NCBI RefSeq assembly: GCF_017814945.1
Contig: NZ_JAGIPX010000027.1
Location: 2,910-66,909 of the forward strand
Length of the DNA: 64,000 nt
Direction: 5' to 3'
DNA from: Paraburkholderia sp. LEh10
Lineage (GTDB): Bacteria; Pseudomonadota; Gammaproteobacteria; Burkholderiales; Burkholderiaceae
A model generated the notes under the pieces. The model had not been told where the DNA came from and did no database searches. It saw nothing but the letters and a program-made list of their open reading frames with translations. Shown here one piece after another: positions 26,788-34,855 of the stretch; position 1 is the first letter of the stretch; the number at the start of each line of letters is the position of its first letter. The position numbers and the translations under genes were made by a program.

Positions 26788-27231
26788 ATGAAAACCCAAT
26801 TTGACGAGCGCTTCGGCTTTCTTGTTTCCGATGTCGGCCGGCTGGTCGGCAAGCGGTTCGACGACCTTGCGCGGCTGTCGGTCGATCTCACGCGCGCGCA
26901 GTGCCGCGCGCTGGCGTACCTGTCGTACTACGGCGACATCAACCAGGCGCGGCTTGCCGATTTGCTGGAAGTCGCGCCGATTTCGGCTGGACGCCTGCTG
27001 GACCGGATGGAGGAAGGTGGGTGGATCGAGCGGGTGAACAATCCGCGCGACCGGCGCGAGAATCAGATCCGACTGACTGAAAAGGCCGAACGGTCGCTCG
27101 ACGACGCGAAGAAGGTTGGCGATCAGATCGCCGCCGAAGGCCTGAGCGGATTGAGTGAAGAGGAGACGAAGCAACTGATCACGTTGCTGCAGAAGGTGCG
27201 GGCGAATCTGACGAAGATCGTGGAGCGGTGA
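26788..27231 (+). CDS. MarR-family regulator
   Basis: 147 residues. The winged helix-turn-helix is in the centre: LTRAQCRALAYLSYYGDINQARLADLLEVAPISAGRLLDRMEEGGWIERVNNPRDRRENQIRLTEKAERSL in consecutive blocks, with the wing motif NPRDRREN and the recognition helix ISAGRLLDRM. Ends in a helical dimerisation tail (LSEEETKQLITLLQKVRANLTKIVER). It is divergent from the DHA2 exporter and very likely represses it until a drug-like ligand binds. A palindromic AGCATGCT at 26675-26682 in the shared region is a possible operator. Confidence 0.88.
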   Translation: MKTQFDERFGFLVSDVGRLVGKRFDDLARLSVDLTRAQCRALAYLSYYGDINQARLADLLEVAPISAGRLLDRMEEGGWIERVNNPRDRRENQIRLTEKAERSLDDAKKVGDQIAAEGLSGLSEEETKQLITLLQKVRANLTKIVER

Positions 27232-27318
27232 GAGGCGCGCGTGAGGGCATGAGGGTGTTGGTTGCGCGGTCTTCGACTCGTGAAGCGGCTCACCACGGAC
27301 GGCCCGTCGCGGGAAATG

Positions 27319-27354
27319 AAAAAGCCGCTGCTTCGTGAGAAGCAGCGGCTTTTT
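27319..27354. terminator. Bidirectional terminator between the MarR gene and the tRNA
   Basis: A 16-bp perfect stem flanked by A and T runs (AAAAAGCCGCTGCTTC / GAAGCAGCGGCTTTTT, loop GTGA). It can end transcription of the MarR gene from one side and the tRNA from the other. Confidence 0.88.
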
Positions 27355-27359
27355 GCATT

Positions 27360-27436
<77 letters not shown>

Positions 27437-27523
27437 GAAAGAAGCGAAATTATGAAGATGCCGGAGGGGGCTGTCAACCCCCACGCAGCAACTTTTTTGA
27501 ACTCCCCGTCAGCCAAGCGATGT

Positions 27524-29182
27524 TCAGTCTTGTGCGTAGATGTTGGAGTCCTTCGTCTCCTGCACGAAAAGCATGCCGATCACAAACGTTCCGAGCGCGA
27601 TGATGATCGGATACCACAGTCCCGAGTAGATGTTGCCCTTTGCCGCGACGATTGCGAATGCCGTCGCCGGCAGGAAGCCGCCGAACCAGCCATTGCCGAT
27701 GTGATATGGCAGCGACATCGACGTGTAGCGGATGCGCGTCGGGAACATCTCGACCAGCATCGCGGCAATCGGCCCGTAGACCATCGTCACGTAGATCACG
27801 AGGATCGTCAGGATCACGACCGTCATTGGCCAGTTGATCTGCGCCGGATCGGCCTTCGGCGGATAGCCGGCCGTTTTCAGCGCCGTGCCGAGGGTCTTGT
27901 CGAATGTCTTGCCTGCTTCCTTGGCGTCGGCGGCCTTGCCGTCATAGGTGTCGATGGTCGTGTCGCCGACCTTGATCTGCGCCATCGTGCCAGCAGGCGC
28001 CGCAACGTTGTCATAGTTCAGGCCGGCTTTCGACAGCGCGCTCTTCGCGATATCGCACGAGCTCGTGAACTTGGCCGTGCCGACCGGGTTGAACTGGAAC
28101 GAGCAGTCGTCCGGATTCGCGATCACGACGATAGGCGCCTTCTGCGTCGCGGCTTCGAGCGCTGGGTTTGCGTAATGCGTCAGCGCCTTGAACAGCGGAA
28201 AGTACGTGAGCGCCGCGATCAGGCAGCCCAACAAGATGATCGGCTTGCGGCCGATGCGGTCGGACAGCGAACCGAAGAACAGGAAGAACGGCGTGCCGAT
28301 CAGCAGTGCGATCGCGATCAGAATGTTCGCGCTTGCGCCGTCGACTTTCAGCGTTTGCGTCAGGAAAAAGAGCGCGTAGAACTGGCCCGTGTACCAGACA
28401 ACCGCTTGACCGGCCGTTACGCCGATCAGAGCAAGGATGACGATCTTCAGATTCTTCCACTGGCCGAAGGCTTCCGACAGCGGCGCTTTCGACGTCTTTC
28501 CTTCCGCCTTGATCCGCTCGAACGCGGGCGACTCGTGCAGTTGCAGGCGGATCCACACTGAAATGCCGAGCAGAACCAGCGAAGCAATGAACGGAATGCG
28601 CCAGCCCCAGGTGCCGAACGCGTCTTCGCCCATCGCCGTGCGCACGCCGAGAATCACGAGCAGCGACAGGAACAGGCCGAGCGTCGCCGTCGTCTGGATC
28701 CATGCCGTGTAGAAGCCGCGACGGTTGGCGGGTGCGTGCTCCGCCACGTAGGTCGCGGCGCCGCCGTACTCGCCGCCGAGGGCGAGGCCCTGCAGCAGAC
28801 GCATCGCGATGAAGATCACTGGCGATGCAAAGCCGATCGCCGCGTAACCGGGCAGAAAGCCGACGACGCAGGTCGACAGACCCATGATGACGATCGTGAT
28901 CAGGAACGTGTATTTGCGGCCGACCATGTCGCCGAGCCGTCCGAACACCAGCGCGCCGAACGGACGCACCGCGAAACCGGCAGCGAAGCCGAGGAGCGTG
29001 AAGATGAAAGCGGCCGTCGGATTGACGCCTGAGAAAAAGCTCTTGCTGATAAAGGCCGCGAGCGAGCCGGCCAGGTAAAAGTCGTACCACTCGAAAACCG
29101 TGCCTAGCGACGACGCGAAGATCACCCGTTTCTCTTCTTTCGTCATCGGCGCGTGCGAGACTTGCCCGCTTACGGTAGCCAT
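27524..29182 (-). CDS. MHS-family MFS transporter with a periplasmic insert
   Basis: 552 residues, about 110 longer than usual for the metabolite:H+ symporter family. Twelve helices are expected. Motifs: VFEWYDFYLAGSLAAFIS in TM1, GRLGDMVGRKYTF in loop 2-3, GLALGGEYGGAATYVAEHAP, and PTRIRYTSMSLPYHIGNG in loop 10-11. The substrate is probably an organic acid, sugar acid or betaine, but cannot be named. Residues 335-449, between TM9 and TM10, form a soluble domain with two Cys (DDCSFQFN and TSSCDIAK) that should face the periplasm. The gene follows the two-component pair on the same strand, and phased repeats lie in the 227-base gap upstream. GGAGACGAC precedes the ATG. Confidence 0.9.
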   Translation of the reverse strand: MATVSGQVSHAPMTKEEKRVIFASSLGTVFEWYDFYLAGSLAAFISKSFFSGVNPTAAFIFTLLGFAAGFAVRPFGALVFGRLGDMVGRKYTFLITIVIMGLSTCVVGFLPGYAAIGFASPVIFIAMRLLQGLALGGEYGGAATYVAEHAPANRRGFYTAWIQTTATLGLFLSLLVILGVRTAMGEDAFGTWGWRIPFIASLVLLGISVWIRLQLHESPAFERIKAEGKTSKAPLSEAFGQWKNLKIVILALIGVTAGQAVVWYTGQFYALFFLTQTLKVDGASANILIAIALLIGTPFFLFFGSLSDRIGRKPIILLGCLIAALTYFPLFKALTHYANPALEAATQKAPIVVIANPDDCSFQFNPVGTAKFTSSCDIAKSALSKAGLNYDNVAAPAGTMAQIKVGDTTIDTYDGKAADAKEAGKTFDKTLGTALKTAGYPPKADPAQINWPMTVVILTILVIYVTMVYGPIAAMLVEMFPTRIRYTSMSLPYHIGNGWFGGFLPATAFAIVAAKGNIYSGLWYPIIIALGTFVIGMLFVQETKDSNIYAQD

Positions 29183-29311
29183 ATGTCGTCTCCAATATTG
29201 ATATCAGTCGCGGTTAGCCTGGTCAGGCCTTGCCGTGTAGCGATTATTGGAGCGGAAACTTACGGCGTTCTGACTCGCAACGCGTCCTTTCTGCATCCTT
29301 CTGAAGGGCCT

Positions 29312-29374
29312 AACGTCTGTTAACGCCAATGAACGTTCAGCTAATTGTCTCTAAGTTGAGTCTAAATGGTCTAA
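29312..29374. promoter_or_regulatory. Phased short direct repeats, candidate response-regulator binding site
   Basis: AACG occurs at 29312, 29322 and 29332, exactly 10 bases apart, followed by CTAA at 29341, 29351, 29362 and 29371 with spacing 10, 11 and 9. Direct repeats on one helix face are how OmpR-family regulators bind. They lie about 130-190 bases upstream of the transporter start and just past the kinase gene. Confidence 0.5.
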
Positions 29375-29409
29375 CTGGGTTGCTGATCGAAACGGGCAAG
29401 CCTGACGGA

Positions 29410-30957
29410 CTAGGGTAAGTCCCGTGCACGATCCATCATCCGTAAGCTGACACGAACGAGCGTCCCGGCGAGGCGCGGCGACGTCTGATACACATTGTCT
29501 TCGATGGTGAGCGTGCCGCCGTGCATCGTCGCGATTTCCCGGACGATCGCGAGGCCCAGTCCGCTGCCGTCTTCCTCGCGCCCGAGAATCCGATAGAAGC
29601 GCTCGACGACTCGTTCGCGCTCGGCAGCCGGAATGCCCATTCCCGTGTCTTCCACCTCGAGATGCGCCATCCGGGCAGCATCGTCGCGCCGTACACGCAC
29701 AGTGATGCGTCCGCCAGCGGGCGTGTAGCGGATCGCGTTGTCGATCAGGTTCGACAGCATCTCGCGCAACATCACGGGATTGCCTTCGACTTCGATCGCT
29801 TCCTGCGGCGCTTGCGGGCCTTCGTAGCCGAGATCCATCTGTTTCGCGAGCGCGGCCTGGACCCAGTCGCGTACGGCGCTACGGGCGAGACCGCCGATTT
29901 CGACGGGCGTGAAGATCTGCCCGGACATGCGGTTCTCCGCGCGCGCCAGTGCGAGCAGTTGCGTGACGAGCCGCGCCGCGTGCTCGGAACTCGTCGCGAT
30001 CTGTTCGAGCGAGCGATGGACTTCCACGGACGCATCCTGCCGCAGCGCCAGTTCAGCCTGTGTGCGCAAGCCCGCGAGCGGCGTCTTCATTTGATGCGCG
30101 GCGTCGGCGATAAAGCGCTTTTGCAATTCCATGTTCTGTTCGAGGCGTGTCAGCAGATCGTTGAACGACGTGACGAGCGGTTCGATTTCCGGCGGCGCGC
30201 GGCGAGCCTCGAGCGGCGACAGGTCATCGGGGCGCCGCGCGCGGATATGCGCCTGCAGCGCGTGCAGCGGCGCGAGACCGCGCGACAGCCCGAACCACAC
30301 GAGCAGGATCGCGAGCGGCAGGATCACGAACTGCGGCAGGATCACGCCTTTGATAATGTCGTTGGCGAGCGCGCTGCGTTTGTCGAGCGTCTCGGCCACC
30401 TGCACCAGCACGGGCTGCGCGCCTGACGTCTGCGGAAACTCGACGGTCGTGTACGCAACGCGGATGTCGTTGCCGCGCACCATGTCGTCGCGAAACTCGA
30501 CGATGCCTGGCTGCGGCCGGTCCTCTTCGCGTGGCAGCGGCATGTCGCGATCGCCCGCGACCAGTTCGCCGCGCGTGCCGAGCACCTGATAGAACACGCT
30601 GTCGACATTGTCGGCGCGCAGGAAATCGCGCGTCGACTCGGGCAGCGTCAGTTCGGCGACGCCGTTGACGGGGTGAATCTGCCGCGCGAGCACGTAGGCG
30701 TCGGTTTCCAGCGCCCGATCGAACGGTCCGTTCGCAATCGACTTTGCGACCAGATACGTGACGGCAAGGCTCATCGGCCACAACAGCAGCAACGGCGCGA
30801 GCATCCAGTCGAGGATTTCGCCGAACAGCGAGCGTGGACGCGCCTCCGCCGCCGCCTCGGGTTCGTCGGGCGGTGCGAACGGGTTCGCATAGCGCGCGTC
30901 GCGGACTTCGTCGATATCCGCCGCGTGCGCCGTGGCGCGTGGTGCGCGGACGGACAT
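29410..30957 (-). CDS. Sensor histidine kinase (TctE/QseC-like)
   Basis: 515 residues. A 50-residue cytoplasmic lead, TM1 at 51-71, a periplasmic sensor region around 78-200 (2CSK_N-like), TM2 at about 205-227, HAMP-type linker, then the kinase core. H-box Phe-Ile-Ala-Asp-Ala-Ala-His-Gln-Met-Lys-Thr-Pro places the phospho-accepting His at 288. N-box LSNLIDNAIRYTPAGG, G1 EDTGMGIP and G2 GSGLGLAIV form the ATP site. It phosphorylates the response regulator encoded 9 bases upstream. The signal is unknown, though tricarboxylates are typical of TctE relatives and the transporter downstream would fit that. Confidence 0.93.
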   Translation of the reverse strand: MSVRAPRATAHAADIDEVRDARYANPFAPPDEPEAAAEARPRSLFGEILDWMLAPLLLLWPMSLAVTYLVAKSIANGPFDRALETDAYVLARQIHPVNGVAELTLPESTRDFLRADNVDSVFYQVLGTRGELVAGDRDMPLPREEDRPQPGIVEFRDDMVRGNDIRVAYTTVEFPQTSGAQPVLVQVAETLDKRSALANDIIKGVILPQFVILPLAILLVWFGLSRGLAPLHALQAHIRARRPDDLSPLEARRAPPEIEPLVTSFNDLLTRLEQNMELQKRFIADAAHQMKTPLAGLRTQAELALRQDASVEVHRSLEQIATSSEHAARLVTQLLALARAENRMSGQIFTPVEIGGLARSAVRDWVQAALAKQMDLGYEGPQAPQEAIEVEGNPVMLREMLSNLIDNAIRYTPAGGRITVRVRRDDAARMAHLEVEDTGMGIPAAERERVVERFYRILGREEDGSGLGLAIVREIATMHGGTLTIEDNVYQTSPRLAGTLVRVSLRMMDRARDLP

Positions 30958-30966
30958 GAAGCGCCT

Positions 30967-31743
30967 TTACTTGAAGTAGTGGCTTGCGGGCATCGTCGTG
31001 GACGCGGATGGCTCGGACGGTCCGGGCGTGGGCGTCTGCTCGTTTGCCGGTTGAGTCTGCTGCGCCGACGGTGTTGCAGCGGCCTTCTCGAGACAGTAAC
31101 CCAGCCCGCGTACCGTGATGATGCGCACGCCGCTCGGTTCGATCTTCTTGCGCAGCCGGTGCACGTAGACCTCGATCGCGTTGTTGCTGACTTCCTCGCC
31201 CCATTCGCACAGGTGATCGACGAGCTGTTCCTTCGAAACCAGCCGCCCGATCCGTTGCAACAGGACTTCGAGCAATCCTAGCTCACGCGCCGACAGATCG
31301 ATAACCTGCTCATTGGCGTAGGCAATTCGACCAACCTGATCGAACGACAGCGATCCATGCTTGACGACAGTCGGGCCGCCGCCCGCGCCGCGCCGCGTCA
31401 ACGCGCGCACGCGCGCTTCGAGTTCATTGAGCGCGAAGGGCTTGGCCATATAGTCGTCGGCGCCGAGGTCGAGCCCCTTGACGCGTTCATCGACGCTGTC
31501 GGCCGCCGTCAGAATCAGCACGGGCAGATTCGAATTGCGCGCGCGCAGCCGCCGCAGCACTTCGAGGCCGGACATTTTTGGCAGGCCGAGATCAAGGATC
31601 AAGAGGTCGAAAGTCTGCATCGACAGCGCGGTATCTGCTTCCGCCCCCGTCTTCACATGGTCAACGGCGTATGCCGATTGGCGGAGTGATCGAACGAGAC
31701 CGTCCGCGAGTATGCTGTCGTCTTCGGCAATGAGAATTCGCAT
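30967..31743 (-). CDS. OmpR-family response regulator
   Basis: 258 residues from the ATG at 31743 (MRILIAEDDS); a longer upstream frame looks non-coding. Receiver domain: acidic pair Asp8/Asp9, phospho-acceptor Asp51 in LLILDLGLPKMSG, Thr79 and Lys101 in MAKPF. The C-terminal winged helix (LSARELGLLEVLLQRIGRLVSKEQLVDHLCEW, VEVYVHRLRKKIEPSG-type) is complete. After it comes an unusual 30-residue tail rich in Thr, Pro, Ser and Gln. It forms an operon with the sensor kinase. The neighbouring transporter with phased repeats is the likely target, and control of its own promoter near 31.8 kb is also possible. Confidence 0.93.
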   Translation of the reverse strand: MRILIAEDDSILADGLVRSLRQSAYAVDHVKTGAEADTALSMQTFDLLILDLGLPKMSGLEVLRRLRARNSNLPVLILTAADSVDERVKGLDLGADDYMAKPFALNELEARVRALTRRGAGGGPTVVKHGSLSFDQVGRIAYANEQVIDLSARELGLLEVLLQRIGRLVSKEQLVDHLCEWGEEVSNNAIEVYVHRLRKKIEPSGVRIITVRGLGYCLEKAAATPSAQQTQPANEQTPTPGPSEPSASTTMPASHYFK

Positions 31744-31828
31744 GATGCGCCCTGCCCGGCCGGCACCGGGGCGCTCCGGCGCACAGCGTCTCCGAAAAAT
31801 TTTGTTGGTAGCGGGTATTGTCCGATTG

Positions 31829-31850
31829 CACACGTGGACGTCCACATGTG
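31829..31850. repeat. Long palindrome between response regulator and recA
   Basis: A 22-base palindrome centred on GTGGACGTCCAC with only one mismatched pair per half. It lies 86 bases ahead of the response-regulator start and 21 bases before the LexA box. Confidence 0.6.
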
Positions 31851-31870
31851 TGATTCGGGCTTGCCAAAAC

Positions 31871-31890
31871 TACTGTTTTTTTATACAGTG
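31871..31890. promoter_or_regulatory. LexA box over the recA promoter
   Basis: TACTG-N10-CAGTG with the CTGT-N8-ACAG core of the E. coli-type SOS box. It overlaps a candidate -10 (TATACA at 31882); a -35 like TTGCCA lies at 31861 with a shortish 15-base spacer. It should repress recA until DNA damage. Confidence 0.85.
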
Positions 31891-31991
31891 TCTGCGTTTA
31901 GCGTGCTGGCGGCTGGAACCACGTTCAAAACGTGGTCTGAATGGCCGGCACACCTGCCTCAGACGCCGTTCATCATAGCAAAGGACGATTC

Positions 31992-33068
31992 ATGGAAGAA
32001 AGCAAGAAAGGCTCGGCTGGACTGACTGCGGAAAAGAGCAAGGCACTTGCTGCCGCGCTTGCGCAGATCGAAAAGCAGTTCGGCAAAGGGTCGGTCATGC
32101 GGCTCGGCCAGGGTGAGGCAGTCGAAGATATCCAGGTGGTCTCGACGGGATCGCTGGGCCTCGACATCGCGCTGGGCGTCGGTGGTCTGCCGCGTGGCCG
32201 TGTGGTGGAAATCTACGGGCCGGAATCGTCGGGTAAGACCACGCTGACGCTGCAGGTCGTCGCCGAAATGCAGAAGCTCGGCGGCACGGCAGCGTTCATC
32301 GACGCGGAACACGCGCTCGACATCCAGTATGCGCAAAAGCTCGGCGTGAACGTCAGCGACCTGCTGGTTTCACAGCCGGATACAGGCGAACAGGCGCTCG
32401 AAATCGCAGACGCGCTGGTGCGTTCGGGTTCGATCGACATGATCGTGATCGACTCGGTCGCGGCGCTCGTGCCGAAGGCCGAAATCGAAGGCGAAATGGG
32501 CGACTCGCTGCCGGGCCTGCAAGCGCGTCTGATGTCGCAGGCACTGCGAAAGCTGACGGGCACAATCAAGCGCACAAACTGTCTCGTCATCTTCATCAAC
32601 CAGATTCGCATGAAGATTGGCGTGATGTTCGGCAACCCGGAAACCACCACGGGCGGTAACGCGCTGAAGTTCTATGCGTCGGTGCGTCTGGACATTCGCC
32701 GTATCGGTTCGATCAAGAAGAACGACGAAGTGATCGGCAATGAAACGCGCGTGAAGGTCGTGAAGAACAAGGTATCGCCGCCGTTCCGCGAAGCCATCTT
32801 CGACATTCTGTATGGCGAAGGCATCTCGCGTCAGGGCGAAGTCATCGATCTCGGCGTGCAGGCTAAGATCGTCGACAAGGCGGGCGCCTGGTACAGCTAC
32901 AACGGCGAACGTATCGGGCAGGGCAAGGACAATGCGCGTGAATTCCTGCGCGAGAATCCCGAGATCGCGCTCGAGATCGAAAACCGCATCCGCGAATCGC
33001 TCGGTGTGAATGCGATGCCGGCGGGCACCGCGGTGAGCGCGGACGAGGAAGTGGGCGAAGAGGAGTAA
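31992..33068 (+). CDS. recA: Recombinase RecA
   Basis: 358 residues from the ATG at 31992 with AAGGACG upstream. The earlier in-frame start at 31941 runs into regulatory DNA and is rejected. Walker A GPESSGKTT, Walker B VIDSVAALVPKAEI, loop 1 around GEMGDSLPGLQARLMSQALRK, and loop 2 INQIRMKIGVMFGNPETTTGGNALKFYAS are all intact. It forms filaments on single-stranded DNA for recombination and triggers LexA cleavage. The last residues are acidic, as usual. A LexA box lies about 100 bases upstream. recX follows 7 bases later. Confidence 0.99.
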   Translation: MEESKKGSAGLTAEKSKALAAALAQIEKQFGKGSVMRLGQGEAVEDIQVVSTGSLGLDIALGVGGLPRGRVVEIYGPESSGKTTLTLQVVAEMQKLGGTAAFIDAEHALDIQYAQKLGVNVSDLLVSQPDTGEQALEIADALVRSGSIDMIVIDSVAALVPKAEIEGEMGDSLPGLQARLMSQALRKLTGTIKRTNCLVIFINQIRMKIGVMFGNPETTTGGNALKFYASVRLDIRRIGSIKKNDEVIGNETRVKVVKNKVSPPFREAIFDILYGEGISRQGEVIDLGVQAKIVDKAGAWYSYNGERIGQGKDNAREFLRENPEIALEIENRIRESLGVNAMPAGTAVSADEEVGEEE

Positions 33069-33075
33069 TCGTCAC

Positions 33076-33882
33076 GTGATACGCAAGGGCCACCCTGTCT
33101 CCCCGACCACGGACGCAGGTCGCGACGCCGGTGGCCCTCGCACCTGTGACGGCGATTTACTCGAATCGTCGTCACGTTCATCTCAAGCGTCATTTGACAC
33201 ATCATCCGAAGCACGGCCGCGTTCTGCGGTTTCGTCCTTCTCCCACGGCTCGTCATCAGACGACCTCGACCCGTTCGAATCGTTCGATGCCCATGATCGT
33301 GCCGCCGCACGCGGCCCGTCTTCGCGTGACCGCTCAAATGCAGATAGCAGCGAAGCAACCTATACACGATCGCGTCGCGCGCCAGGCGAAGGCCAACCTA
33401 CAGACAATACAAGCCGTGCATCGCAACGTCCCGCGCGTTCGCTGAAGGGCCGCGCGCTCGGCTACCTCTCGCGTCGCGAGTACAGCCGCGCGGAGTTGTC
33501 ACGCAAGCTCGCACCGTATGTGGAAGAGGGCGATTCAATCGAAGCGTTGCTGGACTCGCTCGAAAGGGAAGGCTGGTTGTCCGATTCCCGCTTCGCGGAA
33601 AGCCTGATCCACCGGCGCGCGCCGCGCATGGGCGCGGGCCGCATCGTCAGCGAACTCAAGCGTCATTCCGTCGGGCAGGCGTTGGTCGAAGAAGTCAGCG
33701 CGCAATTGCGCGAGACGGAACTGGCGCGCGCTCAAGCTGTGTGGCGCAAGAAGTTCGGGCAATTGCCCGAGACGCCTAATGAGCGCGCGAAGCAGGCGCG
33801 CTTCCTTGCCACGCGTGGTTTTTCGCAGGCAATCATCGGGAAGATTCTCAGAGGTATCGACGAGGATTGGCCGTCGGAATAG
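33076..33882 (+). CDS. recX: RecA regulator RecX with a long N-terminal extension
   Basis: 268 residues from a GTG at 33076, with GAGGAG upstream in the end of recA. The RecX core is residues 121-268 (RSLKGRALGYLSRREYSRAELSRKL, then SLEREGWLSDSRFAESLIHRR, KFGQLPETPNERAKQARFLATRGFS), near the normal 150. The first 120 residues are Ser-, Asp- and Arg-rich with no predicted fold. A start closer to the core could not be identified: no ATG or GTG with a ribosome site was found near residue 121. RecX binds the RecA filament and limits its activity. The overlap with recA transcription gives dosage control. Confidence 0.88.
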   Translation: MIRKGHPVSPTTDAGRDAGGPRTCDGDLLESSSRSSQASFDTSSEARPRSAVSSFSHGSSSDDLDPFESFDAHDRAAARGPSSRDRSNADSSEATYTRSRRAPGEGQPTDNTSRASQRPARSLKGRALGYLSRREYSRAELSRKLAPYVEEGDSIEALLDSLEREGWLSDSRFAESLIHRRAPRMGAGRIVSELKRHSVGQALVEEVSAQLRETELARAQAVWRKKFGQLPETPNERAKQARFLATRGFSQAIIGKILRGIDEDWPSE

Positions 33883-34053
33883 GACGCGGAGTTCAGTCTT
33901 GTCGAGACTCGCGCGCCGCGCGAACCGCCCCCGCGAGAAAGCTTGGTCCGGGCCGTCCCAGCCCGCCGGATCAAGCCACAGCCGGCTTCGGCCTGTCTCA
34001 AATACCCGGTATGCTAAAATTCAACGGTTCTTCAATCCGGCCTTTGTTCTCGC

Positions 34054-34800
34054 ATGCCGCTCTCTCCGCCAGTGTCCCGACAGTTGCGCCACCGCCGCGC
34101 AATCCAAGCGGACGCATACGAGCGCGAAGATGGCTTGTGGGATATCGAGGCGTGCCTCACCGACGAAAAGCCACGTGATGTGACACTTGCGTCGGGTGTC
34201 CGGCCGAACGGCCTGCCGATCCATGAACTCTGGCTCCGCATCACGATCGATCGCAAGCTCAATGTCGTCGACGCTGAAGCGTCGTCCGACTGGGTGCCGT
34301 ATCCCGGTCTGTGTGAAGCCTCCAATCCCGCCTACCGTGCCCTTATCGGGCTCAATCTGTTCCGCAATTTCCGTCGCGATGCCGCCCGTTTGCTGGCCGG
34401 CACGGCGGGCTGCACGCATCTCACCGAGTTGTGTGCGATTCTGCCGACTGCCGCCATCCAGGCGTTCGCGGGCGACGTGTGGAACACGGAAAAAGGCAGG
34501 CCGGGAGGCGAGGAGCGCGCGGGTTCGATCAATGGGACAGCGGACGGCGCGCAGGACACCGAAGGCGGCAACGGACAAGACGCCCAAGACAACGCTTCGA
34601 GCGAGCAAGCAAGCCAACACGCAAGCGAGCAATCAAACGACAAACCGCCATTCCAGCTGGGCCGTTGCCATGCGCTGCGGTTCGATGGCGAGGCGGTGCG
34701 ACAGTTTTATCCGCGCTGGTACGGCCACGCGCCGCGTTCAGCGGATCGCGCGGATGCCGCACCCAACGGACAGGCCGTGAATACGGCGCGTCCCGAGTAA
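34054..34800 (+). CDS. DUF2889-domain protein
   Basis: 248 residues. The N-terminal 150 residues carry the DUF2889 pattern (HRRAIQADAYEREDGLWDIEACLTDEKPRDV, DAEASSDWVPYPGLCEASNPAYRALIG, TAGCTHLTELCAILPTAAIQAFAG). Residues 153-198 are a low-complexity Gly/Ser/Gln/Asp linker, and the last 50 residues resume with an FQLGRCHALRFDGEAVRQFYPRWYG block that also belongs to the family. The linker is probably an insertion into the domain. Function is unknown in the family. A -10 like TATGCT lies 36 bases upstream. It is the only gene between recX and sucC. Confidence 0.75.
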   Translation: MPLSPPVSRQLRHRRAIQADAYEREDGLWDIEACLTDEKPRDVTLASGVRPNGLPIHELWLRITIDRKLNVVDAEASSDWVPYPGLCEASNPAYRALIGLNLFRNFRRDAARLLAGTAGCTHLTELCAILPTAAIQAFAGDVWNTEKGRPGGEERAGSINGTADGAQDTEGGNGQDAQDNASSEQASQHASEQSNDKPPFQLGRCHALRFDGEAVRQFYPRWYGHAPRSADRADAAPNGQAVNTARPE

Positions 34801-34855
34801 GCGGTCCAGCCGGAAGCGAAGTTCAATCCAACTCTCAGACTGAAGGGAATCACGC

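Noticed and set aside
31941..31991. An earlier start for recA
   Set aside because: It adds 17 unfamiliar residues and has no ribosome site; the ATG at 31992 has AAGGACG.
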